Origin: Bog-473 sp963840245
GTDB taxonomy: Bacteria > Actinomycetota > Acidimicrobiia > Acidimicrobiales > RAAP-2
DNA length: 64,000 bases
NCBI GenBank assembly: GCA_963840245.1
Contig: CAWIYI010000024.1
Location: forward strand, 178,420 to 242,419
Direction: 5' to 3'
The notes beneath the pieces were generated by a model that made no database searches, was not told where the DNA came from, and worked only from the letters and a program-made list of their open reading frames with translations. Of this stretch, positions 8,440-17,397 are shown piece by piece. The first letter of the stretch is position 1. The number at the start of each line of letters is the position of its first letter. The position numbers and the translations under genes are program-made.

Positions 8440-9915
8440 TCAGGGCAGGTCGATCTTCGACCAGGTGTGAGGCTGCTCGGCGAAGGCTTCCTCATTCGGC
8501 AGGCGCTGGTACCGGAACCGGATCTCTGCCAGGTCGTTCGGCTCGGTGACCGTCTCCTCGGACAGGCGCAGGACCATGTCGGCCTGACGTCGCAGGACAT
8601 CTCGCTGCTCCGCGGACGTGGTGTCGAGCATGATCGAGCCGAGGGAGTCGATGAGCCGGATCAGGACCGCCGGCATGCCCCCGGCGGCCTGGCGGATCTT
8701 GTCGAAGGCGCGGTTCACCATTCGGGCGTACGACGGATCGGACTCGATCAGGCGCACGTTGCCCGCGGCATCCCGGTACACGCCCTCGTCGAGTACCCGG
8801 CCGGAGACCCGACCAAGGCCCGCCGACAGCCAATCGATACAGGTCAGGGCCGTAAAGGTGTCGTTCACGGCAGCCGAGAGCGCCCGGATGGCGATCTCGA
8901 CGAGTTGGTCGATGGCGAACACCGGGTCTTGCACGAGCGTGCGGTGGGGCCCGGTCACGTGAGCCTTCGACAGCGCCAGCGCGACCTCGGGTGCTGCGCC
9001 GCGCGGCCACACGATGGCGAGCGCTCGCCCGGTGGCCAGATAGTGCCCCGGGCGGTGCTCCAGGCGGATCACCGAGTCGGTCCGCGTGGCGATGCCGATC
9101 AGTTGGGAGTACCCGACGTACTGGATGTAGCCGCTGACCTGTGACGGCACCTCGGCCCCGCGCTCGTCCATCAGCTTCAGCAATTCGGGAACAGACTTGC
9201 CGGCGTGCGTCGGCACGGCAGGCTCGACCGCCGCACCCACCGCGTCCGGGAACTCGGCGTCGATGGAGTTGATCAGGTCGCGGGCGATCCCCGCGATCAC
9301 CTCTGGAAGCTGGATCGACTTCGCGATGTGATGGATGAAGTAGATCAGCACCACGAGGTCCACCATCAAGAGGGCCTCGGCCACCGAGGTCGAGAGGTAC
9401 GGCACGAACGCCTGGCTCGCACTGTTGATGGAGACCAGGGCGAGCACCGAGTACACGAACGTGCCGACGAAGACGCCCAACGTGACCTGGTTACCGATGT
9501 CGCGCACGAAGTTCCGCATCATGCGGGGCCCGAACTGCTGCGACGCCAGTGTGAGCGCCAGGATGGTGATGGAGAACACCACGCCGACGACCGTGATGAC
9601 CGCCGCTGCGATGGCGATCAGGACCTGACGCTCGGCATCCGCACTGCCGGTGCGGATCCAGTGCGGCAGGGTCAGGTGACCATGGAATGCCGCCAGGTCG
9701 ATCTCGAACGTGACGAGGAACAGCAGGACCGAGACCACGATCAAGATGCTCGGGATGACCCACAGCGTCGTCCGCAGCTCCTCCCAGCGCCAGCTCGGCA
9801 GCTGGCGGCGGTCCTTGCCGACGCGGGCAGGCTGGGGTGCCACCACCTCGTCGATGTCGGTCACGGCGACGCCGTCGATCCGAGAGACGACCCACCGATG
9901 CCCGCCCCGACGCAC
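8440..9915 (-). CDS. DUF2254 predicted membrane protein
   Basis: 491 residues. Four predicted membrane spans in the N-terminal half (around 51-70, 97-125, 148-165 and 175-200), including FSITILALTLASQQFGPRMM, then a long soluble C-terminal region with HRPGHYLATGRALAIVWP and FGIDQLVEIAIRALSAAVND-like text (VFAIDQLVEIAIRALS). These are features of DUF2254, an uncharacterised bacterial membrane family. GTG start at 9915; an internal GTG (VTDIDEVV) is an alternative. Convergent with the CapA-like gene. Confidence 0.85.
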   Translation of the reverse strand: MRRGGHRWVVSRIDGVAVTDIDEVVAPQPARVGKDRRQLPSWRWEELRTTLWVIPSILIVVSVLLFLVTFEIDLAAFHGHLTLPHWIRTGSADAERQVLIAIAAAVITVVGVVFSITILALTLASQQFGPRMMRNFVRDIGNQVTLGVFVGTFVYSVLALVSINSASQAFVPYLSTSVAEALLMVDLVVLIYFIHHIAKSIQLPEVIAGIARDLINSIDAEFPDAVGAAVEPAVPTHAGKSVPELLKLMDERGAEVPSQVSGYIQYVGYSQLIGIATRTDSVIRLEHRPGHYLATGRALAIVWPRGAAPEVALALSKAHVTGPHRTLVQDPVFAIDQLVEIAIRALSAAVNDTFTALTCIDWLSAGLGRVSGRVLDEGVYRDAAGNVRLIESDPSYARMVNRAFDKIRQAAGGMPAVLIRLIDSLGSIMLDTTSAEQRDVLRRQADMVLRLSEETVTEPNDLAEIRFRYQRLPNEEAFAEQPHTWSKIDLP

Positions 9916-10100
9916 GAGTTCGCACCGCGGACAACCCGGGGTTGCGCCCCAGTGCGCGGGGATCGGGAGGAGAGGGTGGAGGCGGTCATGGGCATGGTGT
10001 CACTCGTCACCGACAGTCTTCCCGGCACACGATGCAAGTGCGAGCACACGCTCGCCGCCACCCACGCGCCTCCCACCGGACCCACGCGGGAAGACCTGGC

Positions 10101-11387
10101 TCATGACGGGAAGAACCTGGGCAAGTGATGTCGGTTGGCCCCCAGCAGCTCGTCGGCCAACTCCGCGGCCAACGGGTACTGCCCGACCAGCGGGTTCGCC
10201 AACAGCGCGCGCACCACGTCGTCGCGGCTGCCCGAACACGCGGCCTTCACCGCCAGGCGCTCGTACGCTTTGGCGTGCTGGACCAGCCCGAGCATCTCAG
10301 GAGGGAGCTCGCGCTGCGGGAGCGGGTGCGCGCCGGCGGCGTCGACGACGGCCGTGGTCTCCACCACGGCATCGTGCGGCAATCCGGGGATTGCGCCGTC
10401 GTTGCGCATGTCGACCACCTGCACGTCACCGGTCCCGGCGTGGAGCGATCCCATGAGCCGCACGGCGGCCAGCGAGTAGTAGGCGCCGCCGCGGTACGAC
10501 AGTGCCGCCGGCTTCGACACCAGGGCAGGGTCCCTGTATTCCTCCAGGAGCTTGGTCTCCAGCTCCGCGACGACGTCGGCACGCGACCGGTGCCCCGGTG
10601 CCGACTGTTGCGTCACCTCGGCGTCGTGCTGGTAGTAGTAGTGGACGTAGTACGACGGCAGCGCGTGCTGCAGGCGCAGCACGTCGATCGAGACGCCACT
10701 CTCGAGCTCGAGCTCGGGGCCGAAACGGGAGAAGAGATCGTCGAGCCGGTCCTCGCCCTGGTCGTCGCCGACCCGGGCCGACCTGATCCAGGTCAGGTGG
10801 TTCAGCCCGACGTGCTCGACCGAGACGTCGTCGGGATCGATCTCGAGATAGTGCCCGATCCGCCGTTGCGCCCAGATGGCGACATTGCACAGCCCCACGG
10901 CGTGATGGCCCTCGTCGAGGAGCGCCTGGGTCACGATCCCGACCGGGTTGGTGAAGTCCACCAGCCACGCACCGGGGTTGGCCCGGGCTGCCATCTCCTC
11001 GGCGAGCTCGAGCACGATCGGCACGGTGCGTAGCGCCTTGGCCAACCCGCCGACACCCACGGTCTCCTGTCCCAGGCACCCGTAACCGACCGGGAGTGTT
11101 TCGTCGACGTGGCGCGCCGCCTGCCCTCCGATTCGCAACTGGACCACCACGAAATCGGCCCCTTCGAGCGCGGCATGTGGATCGGCCGTCGTCGAGAAGG
11201 TCCCCGACCATCCTCTGCTCCGCAGAATGCGTTCGGAGAGCCCGCCGACTACATCACGCCGGACTTCGCTCGGATCGAGCAGGACGAGGTCGTCGACGAC
11301 CATCCGGTCCTCCAGATCGCACAGACCGTCGACCAACTCCGGGGTGTACGTGCTCCCACCGCCGACGACAGCCACCTTGGTGCCCAC
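10101..11387 (-). CDS. Glycoside hydrolase family 4 (6-phospho-beta-glucosidase type)
   Basis: 428 residues. GH4 enzymes need NAD+ and a divalent metal and act by oxidation-elimination, usually on 6-phospho-glycosides. Seen: VAVVGGGSTYTPELVDG (NAD-binding start), LRIGGQAARHVDE, GQETVGVGGLAKALR, VDFTNPVGIVTQALL, GLCNVAIW with the metal-ligand Cys, and EHVGLNHLTW. GTG 11387 is chosen because it directly precedes the nucleotide-binding strand and has TACGTT seven bases upstream. Divergent from a BadF-type sugar kinase with only 23 bp between them, suggesting that phosphorylation and hydrolysis of an amino-sugar or glucoside are linked (inference). Confidence 0.9.
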   Translation of the reverse strand: MGTKVAVVGGGSTYTPELVDGLCDLEDRMVVDDLVLLDPSEVRRDVVGGLSERILRSRGWSGTFSTTADPHAALEGADFVVVQLRIGGQAARHVDETLPVGYGCLGQETVGVGGLAKALRTVPIVLELAEEMAARANPGAWLVDFTNPVGIVTQALLDEGHHAVGLCNVAIWAQRRIGHYLEIDPDDVSVEHVGLNHLTWIRSARVGDDQGEDRLDDLFSRFGPELELESGVSIDVLRLQHALPSYYVHYYYQHDAEVTQQSAPGHRSRADVVAELETKLLEEYRDPALVSKPAALSYRGGAYYSLAAVRLMGSLHAGTGDVQVVDMRNDGAIPGLPHDAVVETTAVVDAAGAHPLPQRELPPEMLGLVQHAKAYERLAVKAACSGSRDDVVRALLANPLVGQYPLAAELADELLGANRHHLPRFFPS

Positions 11388-11394
11388 GCAGCGC

Positions 11395-11404
11395 AACGTA
11401 ACAT
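11395..11404. promoter_or_regulatory. Overlapping divergent -10 boxes, GH4 / kinase
   Basis: On the plus strand TAACAT (11399-11404) is six bases before the kinase GTG. On the minus strand TACGTT (11400-11395) is seven bases before the GH4 GTG. The two boxes share bases 11399-11400. A possible plus-strand -35, TTGGTG (11377-11382), lies in the first GH4 codons. Both messages would be leaderless and the two promoters should compete for polymerase. Confidence 0.6.
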
Positions 11405-11410
11405 CCGTCC

Positions 11411-12445
11411 GTGTCCGAGCCCTCTGATTCCGTGCCCGCGGTGCTGGCGTTCGACGGGGGGAGCACCAAGACCGATGTCGTCCTCGTCGCACGCAATGGC
11501 ACTGTGCTCGGCCGGGCCCGCGTCGGTCCCAGCAACCACCAGCTCGTCGGTCTCGAGGGGACGGTCGAGGCGCTGACCGAGGCCGTCGCGGCCGTCGCGG
11601 CCGACGCACGGATGTCGGACGCCCCCCTTCCGCTGTGCCCGATCGGCGTGTACTGCCTGGCCGGGATCGACCTGCCCGTCGACGAGGAGAAGCTCGCGCC
11701 GGCGATCGAGGGACTCGGCTGGACCGATCGGGTCATCCTGCGCAATGACACGTTCGCCGTCTCTCGCGCCGGGACGACGTCGAGCTGGGGCATCGGCGTC
11801 GTTTGCGGAACGGGCATGAACTGTGCCGCGGTCGGGCCGGATGGGCGGACGGTGCGCTTCCCTGCACTGGCCGAACTGTCGGGAGACTTCGCACCCGGCG
11901 GAGCCTGGCTCGGACTGCGGGCCCTCGGCCTCGCGCTGCGGGCCGGTGACGGTCGTGGTGATGCCACCGTCCTCAGCGACCGCGTGCCGGCCCACCTCGG
12001 GATGCCCGACGCCGAAGCCGCGCTCAGCGGCATCTACACGGGCGCCATTGCCTACGCCCGGCTCTTCGAACTGGCCCGGGTCCTCCTCGATGCCGCCGCC
12101 GACGGCGACGCGCCGGCTCGCGAGGCGGCGGACACGCTGGCCGACGAGATCGCGGCTTTCGTCCGGGCGGCCGTCATCCGGCTGGACCTCCAGGCCGAGG
12201 CGGTCGAGGTCGTTCTGGGCGGGGGCATCTTCGACACCACCGACACGGCGTTCCACGCCCGTGTGGCCGCCGGCGTCCACGCCGTCGCGCCCCGCGCCTC
12301 ACTCCACCGCCTGGACGCCCCACCAGTGTTGGGCGCCGCGCTCATCGGCCTCGACGCCGGGGACGCCCCGGCGAGCTCCGCCGCCGCCTTGCGCCGGGCA
12401 CTCCGACCGTCCGAGGACTCCACGGCCGGGTCGGGCGCCACCTGA
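11411..12445 (+). CDS. BadF/BadG-type ATPase, N-acetylglucosamine kinase-like
   Basis: 344 residues of the actin-like ATPase fold. Opening AFDGGSTKTDVVLVARNGTVL is the phosphate-1 loop; NDTFAVSRAG, WGIGVVCGTGMNCAAVGPDG (phosphate 2) and GDFAPGGAWLGLRAL follow the pattern of eukaryotic-like GlcNAc kinases. Beyond this the substrate is not readable. GTG start without SD, in a leaderless arrangement. Its divergence from GH4 and closeness to an exporter suggest sugar salvage. The C-terminus is Ala/Ser-rich. Confidence 0.82.
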   Translation: MSEPSDSVPAVLAFDGGSTKTDVVLVARNGTVLGRARVGPSNHQLVGLEGTVEALTEAVAAVAADARMSDAPLPLCPIGVYCLAGIDLPVDEEKLAPAIEGLGWTDRVILRNDTFAVSRAGTTSSWGIGVVCGTGMNCAAVGPDGRTVRFPALAELSGDFAPGGAWLGLRALGLALRAGDGRGDATVLSDRVPAHLGMPDAEAALSGIYTGAIAYARLFELARVLLDAAADGDAPAREAADTLADEIAAFVRAAVIRLDLQAEAVEVVLGGGIFDTTDTAFHARVAAGVHAVAPRASLHRLDAPPVLGAALIGLDAGDAPASSAAALRRALRPSEDSTAGSGAT

Positions 12446-12478
12446 GCACCGCACGCGAAGCTGGCCCTGGCGCGACCG

Positions 12479-14575
12479 TCAGCCGCCCCCACCCCCGGCC
12501 ACCCCCGCCACCGCGTGCGGCATGGCATCGGCTACCAGACGCTCGTCGTCGGCCAGCAGGGAGTGGGCGAGGTCCTTCACCATCTCGATGATCTCGGGGT
12601 GCTCATCGGGGTTCCAGCCTTCCAACAGCTCGGTCAGTCCGGTGCGCCGCGCCTCGGTCAGTTTGCCGAGTGCGTTGGTGCCGGCCGCCGTGAGATAGAG
12701 ATCGCACTCTGCACCCCGCCGCCGCTCCTCGACCATGCCGGCCGCCAACAAGCCATCGACACCGGGCTGGATCACCTCCGGGTCCACCTTCAACCGCTTC
12801 GCCACGTCGTGGACCGTGCAGGCCGGCTGGTCGGCTAGCCGGTAGAGCAACCAGACCGCACGGGGCGGCAGATCGATGCCCGCCCGCTGAGCCAGGGTCT
12901 GATAGAGCTCGCCCCGGTTCTCCCGGGCCGACAGCCGGGTCAGCGCCAGCTCGATCTCCTGCAGCGACGACCGCGGGTCGGGAGAGCCGTTCACCTCGCC
13001 GACGTCGACCGTCTGCACCGTCTTGCGCAATTCCACCTCGGGGAGCAGGAAGCTCAGGAGGAACGCCACGAAGGCGATGGGCACCGCCACCAGGAAGACG
13101 ATCTGGATCGAGTGGGTCACGGCGTCGATGTACTTGGTGTAGAAGAACAGCCCAGCGGCGGTCGACTTGAGCTGGGCCAGCACCGCAGGATTGATCGTCT
13201 GCGGGTTGAAGGACCGGAGCACCGACGCCGGGACCTTGGCCAACGTCGGTGCGATCGTGTGGTTGAGCACGATGGCGTAGATCGCACCGAACACCGCCGT
13301 GCCGAAGGAGCCGCCGATCATCCGGAAGAACGTGGCGCTGCTGGTGGCCACGCCGAGGTCCTGGTAGGACACGGCGTTCTGCACCGCGACGACGAGAACC
13401 TGCATGACCAGGCCCATGCCGACGCCGAAGACGAACATGTAGCCGGCCAGCACCCACCCGTTCGTCGACGCGTCGATCATCGACAAGAGATAGGCGCCGA
13501 CCGTCATCAATGCAGTGCCGACGATGGGGAAGATCCTGTAGCGACCCCAGCGCGTCACGAGACGGCCCGAGGTGACCGACGCACCGAGCATGCCGAGCAT
13601 CAGCGGCAAGATCCGCAGCCCTGACGCCGTGGGGCTCACGCCCTTGACGATCTGCATGTACAGGGGGAGGAAGGTGAGCGCCCCGAACATCGCGAAGCCC
13701 ATGACGAAGCCGATGCCGCTGGCGGCGTTGAAGACCCTCTCCCGGAACAGCTTCAGCGGGATCACCGGCTCGGCCGCCCCGCGCTCGGCCAAGAGGAACG
13801 CCCCCGCCAGCACAACGCCGAGGACGGCGGTGAAGATGCTCGGGCCCGAGACCCAGGCCCACGAGATCCCGCCCAGGCTGGCGAAGATGATGAGCGACGT
13901 CGCCGAGCCGGCCAGCAACAACGACCCCAGGTAGTCGATGCGATGCGAGACCCGGCGCAGATGGCCGGGGAGCACGGCGCCGGTCACGAACAGCGCGAGG
14001 ATCCCGAGCGGCAAGTTGATGTAGAAGACCCAACGCCAACTCAGGTAGGTGACGCAGAGCCCGCCGATCAGCGGCCCGATCACGGTGGCCACCGCGAACA
14101 TGGCGCCGAACAGACCCATGTAGCGGCCCCGGTCGCGGGGCGACACCACGTCGCCGATGATCGTCTGCGCGCCGACCATCAGTCCCCCACCACCCAGTCC
14201 CTGCAAAGCCCGGAAGGCGATCAGCTCGGTCATGGTGTGGCTGAAGCCGGCCAGCGCCGACCCGATCACGAAGATCACGATGGCGGCCTGGAAGAAGGTC
14301 TTGCGCCCGTACTGGTCACCTAACTTCCCCCACAGCGGCGTCGACACCGTCGACGCCAGCAGGTAGGCGGTGACCACCCAGGCCAGGTGCGACCCGCCGT
14401 GCAGGTCTCCCACGATCGTCGGCAGTGCCGTCGAGACGATGGTCTGGTCCAGGGCCGCCAGCAGCATGCCCAGCAGTAGTGCACCGAGGATCAGCCACAG
14501 GCGACGCCCCGTGATCCTCTCGGCCATGGGAGGTGCTGCGCTGACGCTCACACCGGCCTCCCCCACGTCTGCCAC
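12479..14575 (-). CDS. DHA2-family MFS drug exporter fused to a MarR-like domain
   Basis: 698 residues, about 150 longer than a plain EmrB/QacA transporter. The N-terminal part has about 14 membrane spans with DQTIVSTALPTIVGDL (TM1), motif A GKLGDQYGRK and motif C-like GAMFAVATVIGPLIGG; it should export drugs by proton antiport. After about residue 530 comes a soluble region with a winged-helix pattern: LYQTLAQRAGIDLPPRAVWLLYRL, CTVHDVAKRLKVDPEVIQPG, LLAAGMVEERR, LYLTAAGTNAL. This is a MarR-like DNA-binding domain on the same chain. GTG start. Fusions of this kind occur in Actinobacteria; ligand unknown. Confidence 0.92.
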   Translation of the reverse strand: MADVGEAGVSVSAAPPMAERITGRRLWLILGALLLGMLLAALDQTIVSTALPTIVGDLHGGSHLAWVVTAYLLASTVSTPLWGKLGDQYGRKTFFQAAIVIFVIGSALAGFSHTMTELIAFRALQGLGGGGLMVGAQTIIGDVVSPRDRGRYMGLFGAMFAVATVIGPLIGGLCVTYLSWRWVFYINLPLGILALFVTGAVLPGHLRRVSHRIDYLGSLLLAGSATSLIIFASLGGISWAWVSGPSIFTAVLGVVLAGAFLLAERGAAEPVIPLKLFRERVFNAASGIGFVMGFAMFGALTFLPLYMQIVKGVSPTASGLRILPLMLGMLGASVTSGRLVTRWGRYRIFPIVGTALMTVGAYLLSMIDASTNGWVLAGYMFVFGVGMGLVMQVLVVAVQNAVSYQDLGVATSSATFFRMIGGSFGTAVFGAIYAIVLNHTIAPTLAKVPASVLRSFNPQTINPAVLAQLKSTAAGLFFYTKYIDAVTHSIQIVFLVAVPIAFVAFLLSFLLPEVELRKTVQTVDVGEVNGSPDPRSSLQEIELALTRLSARENRGELYQTLAQRAGIDLPPRAVWLLYRLADQPACTVHDVAKRLKVDPEVIQPGVDGLLAAGMVEERRRGAECDLYLTAAGTNALGKLTEARRTGLTELLEGWNPDEHPEIIEMVKDLAHSLLADDERLVADAMPHAVAGVAGGGGG

Positions 14576-14584
14576 GATCGACTC

Positions 14585-14613
14585 AGAGTAGGAACGTCCT
14601 GTTCAAAATGCAA
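14585..14613 (-). promoter_or_regulatory. Promoter of the MFS-MarR gene with internal dyad
   Basis: Minus strand: TTGCAT (-35, 14613-14608), a 17-bp spacer and TACTCT (-10, 14590-14585), nine bases before the GTG start. The spacer contains GAAC-n5-GTTC (14592-14604), a small inverted repeat between the two promoter elements, where a MarR-type repressor would block polymerase. The binding protein is inferred, not shown. Confidence 0.55.
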
Positions 14614-14756
14614 CCATGGGCGGTCGACCGCCCGGTTCCGCCGGACTCCTCCCGGCGGCCACCGCCGCCCGCGCTACGGTCCCCGCGGCGGATGCCGGCG
14701 TCAGGCCGTGCAGGAAAGAGATCCGCGCAGGAACGAGATCAAGGAAGGCCAGCACC

Positions 14757-15722
14757 ATGCGAACCCGCCTCACCGAGCTGCTCGGTATCGAGCACCCCGT
14801 CATGTTGGCCGGAATGGGGGGTGTCTCGTATTCCGAGCTGGCCGCGGCGGTCTCGGAGGCCGGGGGCTTCGGCTGCCTCGGCGCGTCCACCATGGGCGAC
14901 GAGAAGATGGCGGCCGAGATCGCCGCCGTCCGCCTGGCCACCGACAAGCCCTTCGGCGTCGACCTCCTCACCGCGATGCCCGGCGGCATGAGCGACCAGG
15001 TCAAGGTGATCATCGAGGGCGGTGCGTCGGCCTTCGTGGCCGGGCTCGGAGTCCCGACCGAGGTCGTGGATCTCTGCCACAGCCACGATGTGATCGTCGT
15101 CAGCATGTGCGGCAAGGTCGAGCACGCGCAGCGCGCCGTCGACGCTGGCTGCGACCTGGTGGTGGCGCAGGGAACCGAGGCGGGGGGCCACACCGGCCAG
15201 GTCGCCTCCTTCCCGCTCGTCCCACAGATCGTCGACGCGGTCGGCGATCGCGTGCCGGTGGTGGCCGCCGGGGGCATCTTCGACGGCCGCGGCCTGGCTG
15301 CTGCGCTCGCACTCGGCGCCGACGGCATCTGGGTCGGGACCCGCTTCATCGCGACACCTGAGGCACGGGGCGTTCTCGGCTACAAGGACAAACTGCTGAC
15401 CAGTCGGGAGGACCAGACCACTGTCAGCCGCGCCTATTCGGGCAAGACCATGCGCGTGGTCCGGAACCAGTACACCGACTACTACGACAGCCACCCCGAC
15501 GAACTGAAGAAGTTCCCGGAGCAGCTCGGCATCGCCTACGGGAACGGTGCCATGCACCTCGGGGGTGACTCCTTCAGCGAGGGCGTGGACGTCGACAAGG
15601 AGTGTTATCCGGCGGGCCAGGGTGTCGGCGCCATCACGGAGCTCGTGCCGGCGGGCGAGTTGGTCCGGCGTTTCGTGGCCGAGGCCGAGGTGGTCCTCGA
15701 CCGCCTCTCGGGCGTGCGCTGA
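14757..15722 (+). CDS. Nitronate monooxygenase / enoyl-reductase-like FMN protein
   Basis: 321-residue TIM-barrel flavoprotein of the nitronate monooxygenase (2-nitropropane dioxygenase) family, which oxidises alkyl nitronates with FMN and O2. Seen: LLGIEHPVMLAGMGGVSYSE, VAQGTEAGGHTGQ with the catalytic-type His, LVPQIVDAV, PVVAAGGIFDGRGLAAALAL and GADGIWVGTRF (FMN phosphate site). ATG start with AAGGAAGG at 14741-14748. A second, more diverged homologue lies at 43.9-44.9 kb. Followed by an SDR, 73 bp downstream. Confidence 0.9.
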   Translation: MRTRLTELLGIEHPVMLAGMGGVSYSELAAAVSEAGGFGCLGASTMGDEKMAAEIAAVRLATDKPFGVDLLTAMPGGMSDQVKVIIEGGASAFVAGLGVPTEVVDLCHSHDVIVVSMCGKVEHAQRAVDAGCDLVVAQGTEAGGHTGQVASFPLVPQIVDAVGDRVPVVAAGGIFDGRGLAAALALGADGIWVGTRFIATPEARGVLGYKDKLLTSREDQTTVSRAYSGKTMRVVRNQYTDYYDSHPDELKKFPEQLGIAYGNGAMHLGGDSFSEGVDVDKECYPAGQGVGAITELVPAGELVRRFVAEAEVVLDRLSGVR

Positions 15723-15795
15723 CCAGCGCCGGCGGACCGCCGAGCACGCACGTGGGCATTCGAGGGCGCGGGGATTCAGTGGATCGAGGCCGCGG

Positions 15796-16617
15796 ATGAC
15801 GGTCGGCTCTTCCGCGGGACGACGGGTCGCGCTCGTCACGGGCGCGAACCACGGGATTGGCGCGGCCACCGCCAAGGCGCTCGCTGCCCAGGGCAGCGCC
15901 GTCCTGTGTGCCTACTTCCGAGGTGAGAGGCTCGGCGGACTCGACGACGCGTCACTGCCGACGGCATATCGGGCGACCCGGATGGCCCGGGCCGACTTCC
16001 TCGCCGAGTCCATCAGGGCGGCTGGGGGCAGCGCGGTGGCGATGGAGGTGGACCTGTCCGACGCGTCGAGCGCGCCATTGCTGTTCGACACGGCCGAATC
16101 CGAGCTGGGACCGGTGGAGATCCTGGTGAACAACGCTTCGGGGTGGGTCGCCGACACCTTCGTCCCCACTGCGGTGCACCGCTTCGGGCGGGCGCAGCCG
16201 CTCGTGAGTCGAACCACCCTCGACCAGGTCTTCGGGGTCGACGCCCGGGCGGCGGCGCTCCTCATCGCCGAGTTCGCCCGCCGTCACGTCGACCGGGGCG
16301 GCGACTGGGGCCGCATCATCGGCTTGACCTCGGGCGGAGCGGACGGCTTCCCCGAGGAGGTCTCCTACGGCGCGGCCAAGGCGGCGCAGGTCAACTTCAC
16401 GCTCAGCGCGGCAACGGAGCTGGCGCGCTTCGGCGTGACCGCCAACGTCGTGCACCCGCCCATCACCGACACCGGGTGGATCAACGAGAGGACGGCCGCG
16501 TGGGCGCAATCGGCGGGGCACCGCGTCGCCACGCCCCGGCAGGTGGCTGACGTGATCGCCTATCTCGCTTCGGACGCCGCCGCGCTCGTCACGGGCAACG
16601 TCATCCACCTTCGCTGA
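15796..16617 (+). CDS. SDR family oxidoreductase
   Basis: 273-residue short-chain dehydrogenase. TGANHGIG (Rossmann TGxxxGxG), LVNNASGW and the catalytic YGAAK (in SYGAAKAAQ) are present; the catalytic Ser is probably in LTSGGADG. C-terminal ASDAAALVTGNVIHL is classical FabG-like. An insertion of about 25 residues follows the first helix (GERLGGLDDASLPTAYR). ATG 15796 chosen as it begins just before the Rossmann strand. Substrate unknown. Confidence 0.88.
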   Translation: MTVGSSAGRRVALVTGANHGIGAATAKALAAQGSAVLCAYFRGERLGGLDDASLPTAYRATRMARADFLAESIRAAGGSAVAMEVDLSDASSAPLLFDTAESELGPVEILVNNASGWVADTFVPTAVHRFGRAQPLVSRTTLDQVFGVDARAAALLIAEFARRHVDRGGDWGRIIGLTSGGADGFPEEVSYGAAKAAQVNFTLSAATELARFGVTANVVHPPITDTGWINERTAAWAQSAGHRVATPRQVADVIAYLASDAAALVTGNVIHLR

Positions 16618-16644
16618 CGCAAAGCGGTCACCTGCCCCTCGCGC

Positions 16645-17301
16645 TCAACCGGTGCCGGCCAGTCCTGTCGGGCACGAGACACCGGTGCCCCCAAGGCCGC
16701 AATAGCCGAGGGGGTTGGCCTCGAGATACTGCTGGTGGTACGGCTCGGCGTAGAAGAACTCCCCGGCCGAATCGATCTCCGTCGCGATGGTGCCGTAGCC
16801 GGCCTTGCGGAGCGACTCCCCGAAGCGGTCGGCGACACGGTGCGCGGTTTCAGCCTGCTCCGTCGACGTCGTGAAGATCGCCGAGCGGTACTGCGTGCCG
16901 ACGTCGTTCCCCTGTCGCATCTTCTGCGTCGGGTCGTGGCCCTCGAAGAAGACACGCACCAGTTGCTGATAGGAGATCGCTGCCGGATCGAACACCACGA
17001 GAACTGCCTCGGCATGACCGGTGCGGCCGCTGCAGACCTGCCGGTAGGTGGGATTGGACGTGAAACCCCCGGTGTAGCCCACCGCGGTCGTGAAGACCCC
17101 GGGCAGGGACCAGTACGCCCTCTCGGCACCCCAGAAGCAGCCCATCCCGAAGACAGCCCGCTCGAGCCCGTTCGGAAACGGGGGTGTGATGGTCGTGCCG
17201 AGCACCAGATGCGGTTCGCGGATGGTGACCGGGTCTCTCCTCCCAGCCAGCGCCCGGTCCGCCGACACCATCTGTGACCTGCCCCAACCTAGGAACCTCA
17301 C
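16645..17301 (-). CDS. msrA: Peptide-methionine (S)-S-oxide reductase MsrA
   Basis: 218-residue enzyme that repairs methionine-S-sulfoxide. Catalytic GCFWG, then GVFTTAVGYTGG, CSGRTGHAEAVLVVFD, HDPTQKMRQGNDVGTQYRS and YHQQYLEANP, all diagnostic. A C-terminal Cys pair region (GYCGLGGTGVSC) could resolve the sulfenate. GTG 17301 is chosen: GGAGGAGG sits just upstream and the encoded VRFLGWGRSQMV matches the usual longer N-terminus; ATG 17271 is an alternative. Divergent from the padR operon. Confidence 0.95.
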   Translation of the reverse strand: MRFLGWGRSQMVSADRALAGRRDPVTIREPHLVLGTTITPPFPNGLERAVFGMGCFWGAERAYWSLPGVFTTAVGYTGGFTSNPTYRQVCSGRTGHAEAVLVVFDPAAISYQQLVRVFFEGHDPTQKMRQGNDVGTQYRSAIFTTSTEQAETAHRVADRFGESLRKAGYGTIATEIDSAGEFFYAEPYHQQYLEANPLGYCGLGGTGVSCPTGLAGTG

Positions 17302-17397
17302 GACGCCTCCTCCGGGGGATCCAGCAGCCACCCCTTCCCAGTATTGGCGCGTCACAGTCGTCTACGTGCAGGTCAGCAACGTTTTTGCGGAAATCGC

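Noticed and set aside
7014..8600. 528-codon minus-strand frame
   Set aside because: Mirror of the CapA-like gene; no motifs and it ends inside DUF2254.
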